From the NCBI GenBank assembly GCA_934692295.1, contig CAKUTL010000037.1, positions 1-16,625 of the forward strand: a DNA stretch of 16,625 bases, given 5' to 3'. The position numbers and the translations under genes are program-made. The stretch is from an uncultured Candidatus Melainabacteria bacterium (lineage in GTDB: Bacteria; Cyanobacteriota; Vampirovibrionia; Gastranaerophilales; Gastranaerophilaceae). Numbering within the stretch: position 1 is the first letter of the stretch; each line of letters starts with the position of its first letter. Below, piece after piece: positions 7,664 through 14,279 of this stretch. A model generated the notes under the pieces. It was not told where the DNA came from. It saw only the letters and a program-made list of their open reading frames with translations, and searched no databases.

Positions 7664-8743
7664 TTATTTGTCTTTTTTGGTTCTTTTAAGTTTCATTAAT
7701 TTTATTTCTATTCCAAATAGTATTAAAACTTTATATTTGTTTTTATTTGTTAATGAAAAAATCCACTGGATAAACTTCTTAAATAGATAGTTTTGGTAAT
7801 ATTTGTTTGAATATATTGATAAAAATTTTTGCTTTTCTTTTCTTGAAAAAATTGAGGAATTTAATACTCTGTTTTTATCAAAAGTTATAAAAACTTTGTG
7901 CATTCTATCCAAACAATATTTTGTGTATTTTTCGTCAACTCGTTCCATATTCCAAGTCATATGGTTGTATTTTTCTTTGTATAAATATTCTAAGACTGCA
8001 TCAAATCTATCATTAGATGCAAAAAATTCATCTAAGTCGCCATAAATTTCAAACACATCATCCGGATTATTCTTTTTAAAAGATGAGCTATCCGCATTTG
8101 TTGTTCTATAGTTGTAAAATGGCTGAGCTTCCCAATAAATATTTTTAGCTAGCATCAATGTTTTAAAACGCCAATTTTGATCTGCATATCTACCTTTATT
8201 CAATTCTAAAACTGTAATATTGTTATCTCTGATAAATTGTCTTCTATATAAACCAGTCCAAATACTAGCATGATTTGTTAAAAGTGTTGGGTATTCAAAT
8301 ATATTAAAAGGATTTTTAGGAGGACTAACCCTTTTCGCGATTACACAAATTTCTCTGTCGTTATCATCATCAGAATAGTCATAATACGGACCTTTGACTA
8401 CATCTACATCATTTTGTTTTGCATCGTCATATAAGACTTCAAACATGTTTTGCTCAATAAAATCATCTGGCTCAACAATCGCAATATACTCTCCTATAGC
8501 CTTCGAAAGTCCATTATTTACAGCTTTGCCATAGCCACCATTCTCTTGATGTATAGCTTTGATTCTTGAATCCTGTTTTGCATATTCATCAATAATCGCC
8601 GGACAGTTGTCTTTACTTCCGTCATCTATTAAAAGTATTTCAATATCTTCTAATGTTTGATTTAGTATTGAATCAATACATTGATGAATATATTTTTCTA
8701 CTCCATATATTGGTACAATGACTGATACTTTAGGTTGTGTCAT
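7664..8743 (-). CDS. Family 2 glycosyltransferase (WcaA-like)
   Basis: Cytoplasmic GT-A enzyme that adds one sugar from a nucleotide-sugar donor during glycan assembly; donor and acceptor cannot be read from sequence. The N-terminus PKVSVIVPIYGVEKYI (4-19) is the standard GT2 opening; LLIDDGSKD (37-45) binds the nucleotide, and GGYGKAVNNG (69-78) precedes AIVEPDDFI (88-96), where the EPDD form of the D-x-D motif coordinates the metal. The C-terminal third is Lys/Phe/Tyr-rich, ending in a basic tail, and probably lies against the membrane; a hydrophobic patch around KVLILFGIEIKLMKL is too short for a convincing transmembrane helix. At 359 aa it is typical in length. The ATG has AGGAG nine bases upstream, 1 nt after the preceding stop. 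A 23-codon remnant of a different GT2 gene lies further upstream in the same operon. Confidence 0.87.
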   Translation of the reverse strand: MTQPKVSVIVPIYGVEKYIHQCIDSILNQTLEDIEILLIDDGSKDNCPAIIDEYAKQDSRIKAIHQENGGYGKAVNNGLSKAIGEYIAIVEPDDFIEQNMFEVLYDDAKQNDVDVVKGPYYDYSDDDNDREICVIAKRVSPPKNPFNIFEYPTLLTNHASIWTGLYRRQFIRDNNITVLELNKGRYADQNWRFKTLMLAKNIYWEAQPFYNYRTTNADSSSFKKNNPDDVFEIYGDLDEFFASNDRFDAVLEYLYKEKYNHMTWNMERVDEKYTKYCLDRMHKVFITFDKNRVLNSSIFSRKEKQKFLSIYSNKYYQNYLFKKFIQWIFSLTNKNKYKVLILFGIEIKLMKLKRTKKDK

Positions 8744-8744
8744 A

Positions 8745-9800
8745 TTATATTGCTCCTTTTGTAATCTTTTTCAGATAAAAATAATCTTTTCTCATATTTC
8801 GTATTCTTTGGTATTGTTCTTTATTTTCTTGTTTTGCATCTCCACTTAAAAAGTACGATTTTATTTTCAACTTCAAGTATTCAAAATATGAAGGAGGTTG
8901 TTTATTTAACATTTCTTTTATTGTTTGTTCTTCATAAGGAAATCTGACTAAAGTACAACCAAGTTTTTTAATTTTTAGATTTTCTTCTGCTTCTTTTATC
9001 CAAACAAATATTGCAAGTAATTCTTCTGCTAAATAACCAAGGCTTCGTTTCCCATTTGTCGAATATTCTGAAAAATCTATTTCCTCTTCAAGTTCAAATA
9101 GTATTGGAAAAAGGAAGTTACAATATTCGAAAAATAATTCTTTCTTCATAATAAACATCTGGTATAATGACTTTTTATAACCATTGACTTTTGTTTTAAT
9201 TAAATCAGCATATTTTGGATACTTACTGATTACGATTTTTAGCATGAGGTCAAAATCTTTAACTTTTGTTCCTGCTATAGTTTCTGCGTAATCTGTCCGA
9301 ATATTCCGTCCATCATTTATCTTAGATAAATCAGAATCAATACTTACAATTAAGTCATATTTATCTGTAAACTCATCAATTATTTTGTCGTTCAATTGTA
9401 TATTTTTAATGTATCTGTCATTTATAAAATCTGCGGAAATATAACCTAATGCTTCTTCCAATTTGGATTGTTTTAAATTTAGATAATAGTCCTCATTAAA
9501 GATAAAATGTCTTCTATAGTGCATTAAACCAATATATTCAGGATTGCCAATTTGCTCAAAGTTTTTCCACGCCCAGTATAAGGCAGAACATTCAGAATAT
9601 AATCGATTTTTAGAAGAAATATTTTCTCCCGAATTATCAAAAATACAGAATGTTTGTAGCCATTCCAAATCGTTTTTCGAAATTTTTCCATCTTTATTAT
9701 TCGTCAATGCAACATCTGCTCCAGCTAAAATTGGAACAAATGCATTTCCACTCGGGATTTTAAATGGCTTATGAGTTACTAGTAAAATTTTTGTTTTCAC
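8745..9800 (-). CDS. DUF4422 protein, probable capsule/exopolysaccharide glycosyltransferase
   Basis: 351 aa when read from the GTG at 9800-9798. That start is chosen because AGGAG stands 7 nt upstream, the GTG overlaps the galE stop as GTGA, and the protein then begins VKTKILLVTHKPF, the family's normal first strand; an upstream in-frame TTG would add 12 unlikely residues. The hallmark of the family is visible: YSECSALYWAWKNF followed by YIGLMHYRRHF, here roughly residues 70-105. DUF4422 proteins sit in polysaccharide loci of many bacteria and are generally considered glycosyltransferases, often found beside glf; no donor or linkage can be stated. There is no signal peptide, and the C-terminus is basic (KSYFLSGDAKQENKEQYQRI and beyond). 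The downstream GT2 begins 1 nt after its stop, so the genes are co-transcribed. Confidence 0.82.
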   Translation of the reverse strand: MKTKILLVTHKPFKIPSGNAFVPILAGADVALTNNKDGKISKNDLEWLQTFCIFDNSGENISSKNRLYSECSALYWAWKNFEQIGNPEYIGLMHYRRHFIFNEDYYLNLKQSKLEEALGYISADFINDRYIKNIQLNDKIIDEFTDKYDLIVSIDSDLSKINDGRNIRTDYAETIAGTKVKDFDLMLKIVISKYPKYADLIKTKVNGYKKSLYQMFIMKKELFFEYCNFLFPILFELEEEIDFSEYSTNGKRSLGYLAEELLAIFVWIKEAEENLKIKKLGCTLVRFPYEEQTIKEMLNKQPPSYFEYLKLKIKSYFLSGDAKQENKEQYQRIRNMRKDYFYLKKITKGAI

Positions 9801-10798
9801 AAACTTGCTCCTACCATTTGTAAATTCTTTTCCCAAGTGTAAGCACTTGCGATACTTTCATCTAGTGTATGTTGCGGTTTCCAGTTTAGACTCTCTTTTG
9901 CTTTTCTGTTATCAGCAACAAGACTTGCAGGGTCACCTGCTCTACGAGGCTTAATTTCAACCGGAATTGTTTTTTCTGTAACTTTTTCACAAGCTGAAAA
10001 TACTTCTTTAACTGTATTTCCATCATTTGTTCCAAGATTAAAGTAGTTTGTTTCTCCACCATTATCTAAGTATTTAAGAGCTAGAAGGTGGGCTTGAGCT
10101 AAATCTTCAACATTGATATAATCTCTTACGCAAGTTCCGTCTTTTGTGTCATAATCATTCCCAAACATTTGGAAAGTTTTGCCATTATTAAAAGTTGACT
10201 TTAAAATATTTGGAATAAGGTGTGTTTCAGGGTCGTGCCATTCGCCAATTCGTGATTTGGAGTCCGCTCCTGCAACATTAAAATATCTCAATCTTACAGA
10301 TTTTAAATTATAAGCCTTATTATAATCATCCATAATTTTTTCAATCATTAATTTGGTTTGACCATACGGATTGATTGGGTTTTGCGGATGTTTTTCATCT
10401 ATTGGAATATAAACAGGTTCACCATAAGTTGCAGCAGTTGAAGAAAATACAATCTTTTTAACATTATTTTCAAGCATTGCTCTTAAAAGATTAATTGTTC
10501 CGCAAACATTGTTGATATAGTACTTTTGCGGATTAACAACTGATTCTCCAACTTGAGAAAATGCTGCAAAATGTACAACTTTATCAATATCATAATTTTT
10601 GAACACTGAATTTATATCATCAAAATTAGTCAAATCACCTTTTTGAAATTCAACGTGTCCGTATTTTTTCAATGTTTCAACGGTTTCAATATGTCCTGTT
10701 GATAGATTATCAAAAATTACAACATCATTATTTTGCTCTAATAGTGCCATTACGCAATGACTGCCGATATATCCTGCTCCACCTGTTACTAGTATCAT
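9797..10798 (-). CDS. galE: UDP-glucose 4-epimerase
   Basis: Interconverts UDP-glucose and UDP-galactose using bound NAD, in the cytoplasm; here it supplies UDP-Galp to the mutase encoded immediately upstream. Read from ATG 10798 it is 333 aa, the normal GalE length. It opens MILVTGGAGYIGSHC (Rossmann GxxGxxG), carries VVHFAAFSQVGES, the SSTAATYG serine region with the YGQTKLMIE catalytic Tyr-x-x-x-Lys, LRYFNVAGAD, and DYDTKDGTCVRDYINVEDLA near residue 215-235, all diagnostic of GalE rather than of other sugar epimerases. The ATG overlaps the glf TAA by one base (TAATG) with AGGAGG 10 nt upstream; an in-frame TTG nine bases earlier abuts that site and is unlikely to be used. Whether this is the cell's only GalE cannot be told from the window. 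Confidence 0.95.
   Translation of the reverse strand: MILVTGGAGYIGSHCVMALLEQNNDVVIFDNLSTGHIETVETLKKYGHVEFQKGDLTNFDDINSVFKNYDIDKVVHFAAFSQVGESVVNPQKYYINNVCGTINLLRAMLENNVKKIVFSSTAATYGEPVYIPIDEKHPQNPINPYGQTKLMIEKIMDDYNKAYNLKSVRLRYFNVAGADSKSRIGEWHDPETHLIPNILKSTFNNGKTFQMFGNDYDTKDGTCVRDYINVEDLAQAHLLALKYLDNGGETNYFNLGTNDGNTVKEVFSACEKVTEKTIPVEIKPRRAGDPASLVADNRKAKESLNWKPQHTLDESIASAYTWEKNLQMVGASL
9808..9812 (-). promoter_or_regulatory. Ribosome binding site deciding the DUF4422 GTG start
   Basis: AGGAG inside the last codons of galE, 7 nt before the GTG at 9800. It supports a 4-bp GTGA stop/start overlap instead of a 40-bp overlap from the upstream TTG. Confidence 0.7.
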
Positions 10799-11928
10799 TA
10801 TCTGCAAACCTCCTCAAATAATTCGATAGCTCTACCAATAGCTAAATCCATATTGTAATATTTGTAATCTCCTAATCTGCCTAAGAAATATACATCCTTT
10901 TGTTTATTTGCTTCTTCTAAGTATTTAGAGTATAATTTTGCGTTTTCTTCACTAGCGATAGGGTAGTATCTTTCATTTTTTCCAAGCTCAAAAAATTCGG
11001 AATATTCTTTTGCGATAACGGTTTTTTCTGATTTATCTTGCAAATAGTGTTTGTATTCGTGAATTCTAGTGAAATCATAGTTGTTTGGATAATTTATACA
11101 TGCGTGTGATTGATAAAATTCTCTGTCATAAGTTTCAAATTTGAAGTTTACACTTCTGTATGGAAGTTGACCAAATTTGTAGCCAAAATACTCATCAATT
11201 GAACCTGTATAGAAAATTCTTGCATTTTCTAGCAAATTTTTGTTTTCTGATTTAAAAGATTCAAAATCAGTGTTTAACCGAAGATTAATGTTAGGATTAT
11301 CTAACATTTTTTCAACAACTTTAGTATAACCATTTGTCGGGATTCCTTGGTATTTGTCTTGAAAATATCTGTTGTCTTTACTCAAATAAACTGGAACTCT
11401 TGCTGTTACAGCTCCATCAACATCCTTTGGAGATAATCCCCATTGTTTGGTTGTATAGTTTAAAAAGATTTTTTCATACACATAATTTGCAAGGTATTTC
11501 AAATCCTCATCATCTTGTTTTTGAAATTCTAGGATTGGAACTTTGGTATTGTATTCAAAAGTGTTGAGTAATTTTTCTTCAAGTTTTTTCGCCATTGATT
11601 GTGGAAAAACTTGGTATAGAGTATTAAAATTGAATGGAATTTGAGCTTCAATACCATCTAAAATACCTACAACTTCATGCATATATGTGTTAAAAGAGGT
11701 AAATTGACTTAAGAAATTCCAAACTTTTTCATTATTAGTATGGAAAATGTGAGAGCCGTATTTATGAATCATAATACCGTTTTCATCTCTATAGTCATAG
11801 CTATTCCCTGCTATATGATCTTTTTTATCTATAATTATGACTTTTTCGTTTAATTTTGTTGCGATTAGATTTGCAATTGTAGCTCCACTAAATCCTGCTC
11901 CAACGATGATGTTAATTCTACTATTCAT
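10798..11928 (-). CDS. glf: UDP-galactopyranose mutase
   Basis: FAD-dependent enzyme that contracts the ring of UDP-galactopyranose to give UDP-galactofuranose, the donor for Galf transferases. 376 aa, typical of bacterial Glf. The N-terminus holds the dinucleotide-binding GAGFSGA (10-16) and IIIDKKDHIAGNSYDYRDEN (31-50 region), followed by IHKYGSHIFHTNNEKVW, a nearly invariant Glf signature. YTTKQWGL and ARVPVYLSKDNRYFQDKYQG further on include substrate-binding Trp and Arg residues, and the C-terminal YFLGRLGDYKYYNMDLAIGR is also diagnostic. The gene is the key evidence that the operon makes a galactofuranose glycan, with galE downstream and two GlfT2-like genes beyond. The ATG has GAGGAG about 10 nt upstream. 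It lies 51 bp after the glycosyltransferase stub, whose stop separates the two reading frames. Confidence 0.97.
   Translation of the reverse strand: MNSRINIIVGAGFSGATIANLIATKLNEKVIIIDKKDHIAGNSYDYRDENGIMIHKYGSHIFHTNNEKVWNFLSQFTSFNTYMHEVVGILDGIEAQIPFNFNTLYQVFPQSMAKKLEEKLLNTFEYNTKVPILEFQKQDDEDLKYLANYVYEKIFLNYTTKQWGLSPKDVDGAVTARVPVYLSKDNRYFQDKYQGIPTNGYTKVVEKMLDNPNINLRLNTDFESFKSENKNLLENARIFYTGSIDEYFGYKFGQLPYRSVNFKFETYDREFYQSHACINYPNNYDFTRIHEYKHYLQDKSEKTVIAKEYSEFFELGKNERYYPIASEENAKLYSKYLEEANKQKDVYFLGRLGDYKYYNMDLAIGRAIELFEEVCR
10809..10814 (-). promoter_or_regulatory. Ribosome binding site deciding the galE ATG start
   Basis: A perfect AGGAGG in the last codons of glf, 10 nt before the ATG at 10798 and only 1 nt before the alternative TTG at 10807. 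Confidence 0.75.
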
Positions 11929-11961
11929 ATTTTATTTACTCCTCTATAACTACACTACAAT

Positions 11962-11991
11962 CTTATAGTCCCTTCAATTTTAGCTTTCCAA
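11962..11991 (-). promoter_or_regulatory. Weak candidate promoter before glf
   Basis: TTGGAA (11991-11986), an 18-nt spacer, then TATAAG (11967-11962) lie upstream of glf, overlapping the end of the glycosyltransferase stub. In DNA this A+T-rich such matches are common, so an internal promoter is only a possibility. Confidence 0.25.
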
Positions 11992-12051
11992 ATGCTTTGA
12001 AAGATACTTTTTCACGTTATATACAGGTACTATGATTGATACTTTTGGCAA
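11980..12051 (-). pseudogene. N-terminal stub of a lost family 2 glycosyltransferase
   Basis: Twenty-three codons from a TTG start (12051-12049) read L-PKVSIIVPVYNVKKYL followed by SKHLES, then TAA. PKVSIIVPVYNVxKYL is the canonical opening of GT2 enzymes and closely parallels PKVSVIVPIYGVEKYI of the intact GT2 gene at 7664-8743. The TTG has AAGGAG 7 nt upstream, within the stop region of the recombinase-like gene, so the original gene was translated as an operon member. The rest of the GT2 fold is missing: after the stop only 51 bp remain before glf. A deletion removed the body of the gene; just past the break another frame reads KLKLKGL then stop, which might be the old C-terminus, but that is speculation. 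Confidence 0.72.
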
Positions 12052-12062
12052 CTACTTTCTCC

Positions 12063-12587
12063 TTATAAGCTAAACTCTGATTGAAATCTTGAACTCAAAT
12101 CCATATTAATGTCGATAAACTTTAATGTTTCTTCCACATTTGTTTGATTAAACATCCATTGTAAAAAAGTTAAATCTCCATATTGTTTGTAATGGTGATA
12201 TCCGAATGTTTTTCGCCATGATGTTGCAGAATATTCTTCTAATCCTAATTCTTTGCATATTTCTTTGAAATTTCTATAGACTTGAATTCTATCTAAAAAT
12301 TTTCCGTTTACGGTTTTGAATAGTGGTTCTTCGTCTGCTCTATTTTTTACTACTTGCTTTATAAGGTTTCGGATTTCTTGATTAAAGTGGCATTTTTTAT
12401 TGTCTTTAAAAATTTGAGGTTCACCGTATTTTACATCCGCAACTTTTAGTTTTAGCAATTCAACCAGTTTTGCTCCGGTATTTATTGAAATCAAAAATAT
12501 AAGCAAATCTCTTTGATTATTATTTTCAAGATATTTTTGCTTGATTTTTTCTATAATATCCCTACTCTTAATTGGCTTATTTTTCAT
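12063..12587 (-). CDS. Catalytically degenerate tyrosine-recombinase-fold protein
   Basis: 174 aa, consisting only of the C-terminal catalytic-type domain of phage-integrase-fold recombinases, with no core-binding domain, a size class similar to FimB/FimE. The fold is recognised from RDLLIFLISINTGAKLVELL (26-45), YSATSWRKTFGYHHYKQYGD (119-138) and FLQWMFNQTNVEETLKFIDI (141-160). Compared with the usual TGxR, HxLR, NH and TLRYIG motifs, Arg I is Lys40, the His of HxxR is Thr122, the His/Trp position is Gln148 and the tyrosine nucleophile is Phe157; only Arg II (Arg125) remains. Strand transfer is therefore very unlikely, yet the frame is open throughout, which suggests selection for DNA binding. 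It begins the minus-strand operon, beside a large inverted repeat. A regulatory role is inference; a decaying integrase is the alternative. Confidence 0.78.
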   Translation of the reverse strand: MKNKPIKSRDIIEKIKQKYLENNNQRDLLIFLISINTGAKLVELLKLKVADVKYGEPQIFKDNKKCHFNQEIRNLIKQVVKNRADEEPLFKTVNGKFLDRIQVYRNFKEICKELGLEEYSATSWRKTFGYHHYKQYGDLTFLQWMFNQTNVEETLKFIDINMDLSSRFQSEFSL

Positions 12588-12612
12588 TCCCAGTCAAATT
12601 TCCTTAATCTCA

Positions 12613-12641
12613 AATGCAACAATTTGTTTAGAAAGATGCAA
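12613..12641 (+). repeat. Left arm of a 29-bp imperfect inverted repeat
   Basis: Pairs with 12814-12842 in opposite orientation, 25 of 29 positions matching; the core GACAATTTGTTTA/AACAATTTGTTTA block is identical over 12 bases. It carries TGCAAC at 12615-12620 and again at 12637-12642, start-to-start 22 bp. Confidence 0.85.
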
Positions 12642-12685
12642 CTGTATGTTCAAAGAGTTGTAAAAGGCCAATAGAAACAGCCAAG

Positions 12686-12707
12686 AATAACCTAATTTCG
12701 GGTTATT
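12686..12707. other. Hairpin within the inverted-repeat segment
   Basis: AATAACC (12686-12692) and GGTTATT (12701-12707) form a 7-bp stem with an 8-nt loop. Neither side has the T-run of an intrinsic terminator; it lies just downstream of the candidate minus-strand promoter and could be in the 5' leader of the glycan operon. Confidence 0.45.
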
Positions 12708-12713
12708 TATAAA

Positions 12714-12743
12714 ATCATAAAATATTTAAACACAAGTCAACAA
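12714..12743 (-). promoter_or_regulatory. Candidate promoter for the glycan operon
   Basis: On the minus strand TATGAT (12719-12714) is preceded by TTGTTG (12743-12738) at 18 bp, or by the better hexamer TTGACT (12740-12735) at a short 15 bp. It points at the recombinase-like gene and sits between the two inverted-repeat arms, so inversion of the segment would turn it toward the M16 gene. Moderate match only. Confidence 0.45.
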
Positions 12744-12791
12744 ATTACATATTAGCCATGCGGGCAATTTATTTATAATCCTGATTAACAT

Positions 12792-12811
12792 AACCTTAAA
12801 AAGGTAAGGTT
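12792..12811. other. Two mutually exclusive small hairpins
   Basis: AACCTT (12792-12797) can pair with AAGGTT (12806-12811), or ACCTT (12793-12797) with AAGGT (12801-12805). It lies just inside the right inverted-repeat arm. Short stems, so possibly chance. Confidence 0.3.
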
Positions 12812-12813
12812 GA

Positions 12814-12842
12814 TTGCAACATTTTAAACAAATTGTCGCATT
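12814..12842 (-). repeat. Right arm of a 29-bp imperfect inverted repeat
   Basis: Partner of 12613-12641; the arms enclose 172 bp. Read on the minus strand it carries TGCGAC at 12840-12835 and TGCAAT at 12818-12813, the same 22-bp period as the left arm. No flanking target duplication is visible and no transposase gene lies inside. Confidence 0.85.
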
Positions 12843-12880
12843 GTTGATTTTTGTAAAATATTGGTCTTTTTTCTTATTTT

Positions 12881-12909
12881 TTGCCTGTAGTTGAATGTTA
12901 TGTTATAAT
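12881..12909 (+). promoter_or_regulatory. Sigma70-type promoter for the M16 peptidase-UDG pair
   Basis: TTGCCT (12881-12886), a 17-bp spacer and a perfect TATAAT (12904-12909) stand about 30 bp before the ATG, followed by AGGAAAGGG (12921-12929) as ribosome site. It lies outside the inverted-repeat segment, so it would not be moved by inversion. Confidence 0.85.
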
Positions 12910-12938
12910 AAATTCATTATAGGAAAGGGAATTTTTAT

Positions 12939-14264
12939 ATGAATAAAACATTGGTCAAATATCCGTTTTTAACTAAGGAAGTAGAAATTTATGAACGAGA
13001 TAATGGACATAAAATTATTTTAGCTCACAAAGAAGGTGAAATGGTGAATGTTTCATCTTGGGTTAAAACTGGTTCAATAAATGAAGATGACGATAACAAT
13101 GGTATTTCCCACTTCCTAGAACATTTGATGTTTAAAGGTACTCACGCTCATAAAGTTGGCGAATTTGACCGAATGTTAGAATCAAAAGGTGCTATTGTTA
13201 ACGCTGCTACTTGGAAAGATTATACATTTTTCTACGTAACCCTTCCAAAAGGAATTGATAATAAAGATTTTGAATTGGCAATCGATTTGCATTCTGATAT
13301 GATGATGGATCCTGTTTTTCCTGCTGAAGAGTTGGGGGCTCCGTTTGATATAAATGACAACACTGTAACTGATAAAAGAGAACGCCATGTTGTAATAGAA
13401 GAAATTAGAATGCGTAAAGATCAGCCATGGACAAAGGTTTATAATATCTGCAATAAGAATTTATATGCTTCTCATCCATACAAACGTGATGTAATTGGAA
13501 CTCCCGAAATTATTTCTCGTTTAACAAGAGAAGATATTGATAATTATTATAGAAAATTCTATACCCCGAAAAATGTAACAACTATTGTTGTTGGTGATTT
13601 TAATCACGAAGCTGTATTAAATACTCTCTGCGAAAAGTTTAATTTCCCTAATCGTGTTGAACACGAAAATAGAGTTAATAAAATTGATACTCCTGTATCA
13701 GAAACAAAATATATTGAAACAAAATCAAATGTTCAAACCGGATATATGATGTTTGGGTGGCTTGGTCCAAGAGCTGCTGAGCTTAAGGATTCTATTTGTT
13801 TAGATTTGATTAGTATTATCTTTGGGGATGGCTCAAGTTCTCGTTTGCAGCAAAACTTGATTGAGAAACTTCCTGAGCAAATTTTCAATATGATAGGTTC
13901 TGAGCATTATCAATTTAAAGATGGAAACAATTTCTTTATTCAAGCAAACTTTAAACCTGAGTATAAAGAAAAGGCTCTTGAGTTGGTTAAACAAGAATTG
14001 GCAAATCTTTTGGCTAATAGAATTACGGAAGAAGAACTGGCAAAAGCTAAAAAAAGAACAAAATCTCGTTTTGCTTATGCGGCGGAAACTGTCTCTGAAA
14101 TTGGTGAAACAATTGGCTATTATGTAACTGTTTGCGATGATTTAAAACTTATTGAAGATTATTTAGCAGACTTAGATAGTATTACTGTAGTTGATTTAGA
14201 AAATGCGATTAAAAAGTATTTATCTTTAAATAATGCTGTAATTTCTGTATTGATGCCGGAATAA
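12939..14264 (+). CDS. M16 family zinc peptidase (processing-peptidase-like)
   Basis: Single-unit M16B-type metallopeptidase, 441 aa. The inverted zinc motif HFLEH gives His58, Glu61 and His62, with the third ligand in VVIEEIRM (Glu154/155). The N-terminal beta strand KTGSINEDDDNNGISHFLEH and FKGT form the typical active-site neighbourhood; GYMMFGWLGPRA and GDGSSSRLQQNLIEK in the second half are the inactive-domain motifs expected in each M16 unit. The distance from the second His to the Glu is about 92 residues, against about 77 usually; the excess lies in a segment around LGAPFDINDNTVTDK (132-146). There is no signal peptide, so a cytoplasmic peptide-degrading or processing role is likely; substrate unknown. 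It starts at an ATG 9 nt after AGGAAAGGG and leads a two-gene unit with the uracil-DNA glycosylase. Confidence 0.93.
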   Translation: MNKTLVKYPFLTKEVEIYERDNGHKIILAHKEGEMVNVSSWVKTGSINEDDDNNGISHFLEHLMFKGTHAHKVGEFDRMLESKGAIVNAATWKDYTFFYVTLPKGIDNKDFELAIDLHSDMMMDPVFPAEELGAPFDINDNTVTDKRERHVVIEEIRMRKDQPWTKVYNICNKNLYASHPYKRDVIGTPEIISRLTREDIDNYYRKFYTPKNVTTIVVGDFNHEAVLNTLCEKFNFPNRVEHENRVNKIDTPVSETKYIETKSNVQTGYMMFGWLGPRAAELKDSICLDLISIIFGDGSSSRLQQNLIEKLPEQIFNMIGSEHYQFKDGNNFFIQANFKPEYKEKALELVKQELANLLANRITEEELAKAKKRTKSRFAYAAETVSEIGETIGYYVTVCDDLKLIEDYLADLDSITVVDLENAIKKYLSLNNAVISVLMPE

Positions 14265-14279
14265 TGAGAGGAAATATCT

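Larger units (their letters stand above)
12588..12938. other. 351-bp divergent intergenic region
   Basis: No credible coding frame was found. It contains the 230-bp inverted-repeat structure (12613-12842), two hairpins inside it, a candidate minus-strand promoter for the glycan operon and, outside the repeat, the plus-strand promoter and ribosome site of the M16 peptidase gene. Confidence 0.8.

Noticed and set aside
12063..12587. Active integrase of a mobile element inserted here
   Set aside because: The nucleophilic tyrosine and three other catalytic positions are replaced, and no attachment-site duplication, tRNA gene or phage gene is visible.
12686..12707. Intrinsic terminator in the intergenic region
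   Set aside because: The 7-bp stem has no T-run on either strand, and no gene ends near it.
12613..12842. Insertion sequence or CRISPR array
   Set aside because: There is no transposase frame between the arms, no visible target duplication, and only one pair of repeats, in inverted orientation.
13182..13388. Minus-strand frame within the M16 peptidase gene
   Set aside because: Overlaps a conserved catalytic region on the other strand, with low-complexity content and no family resemblance.
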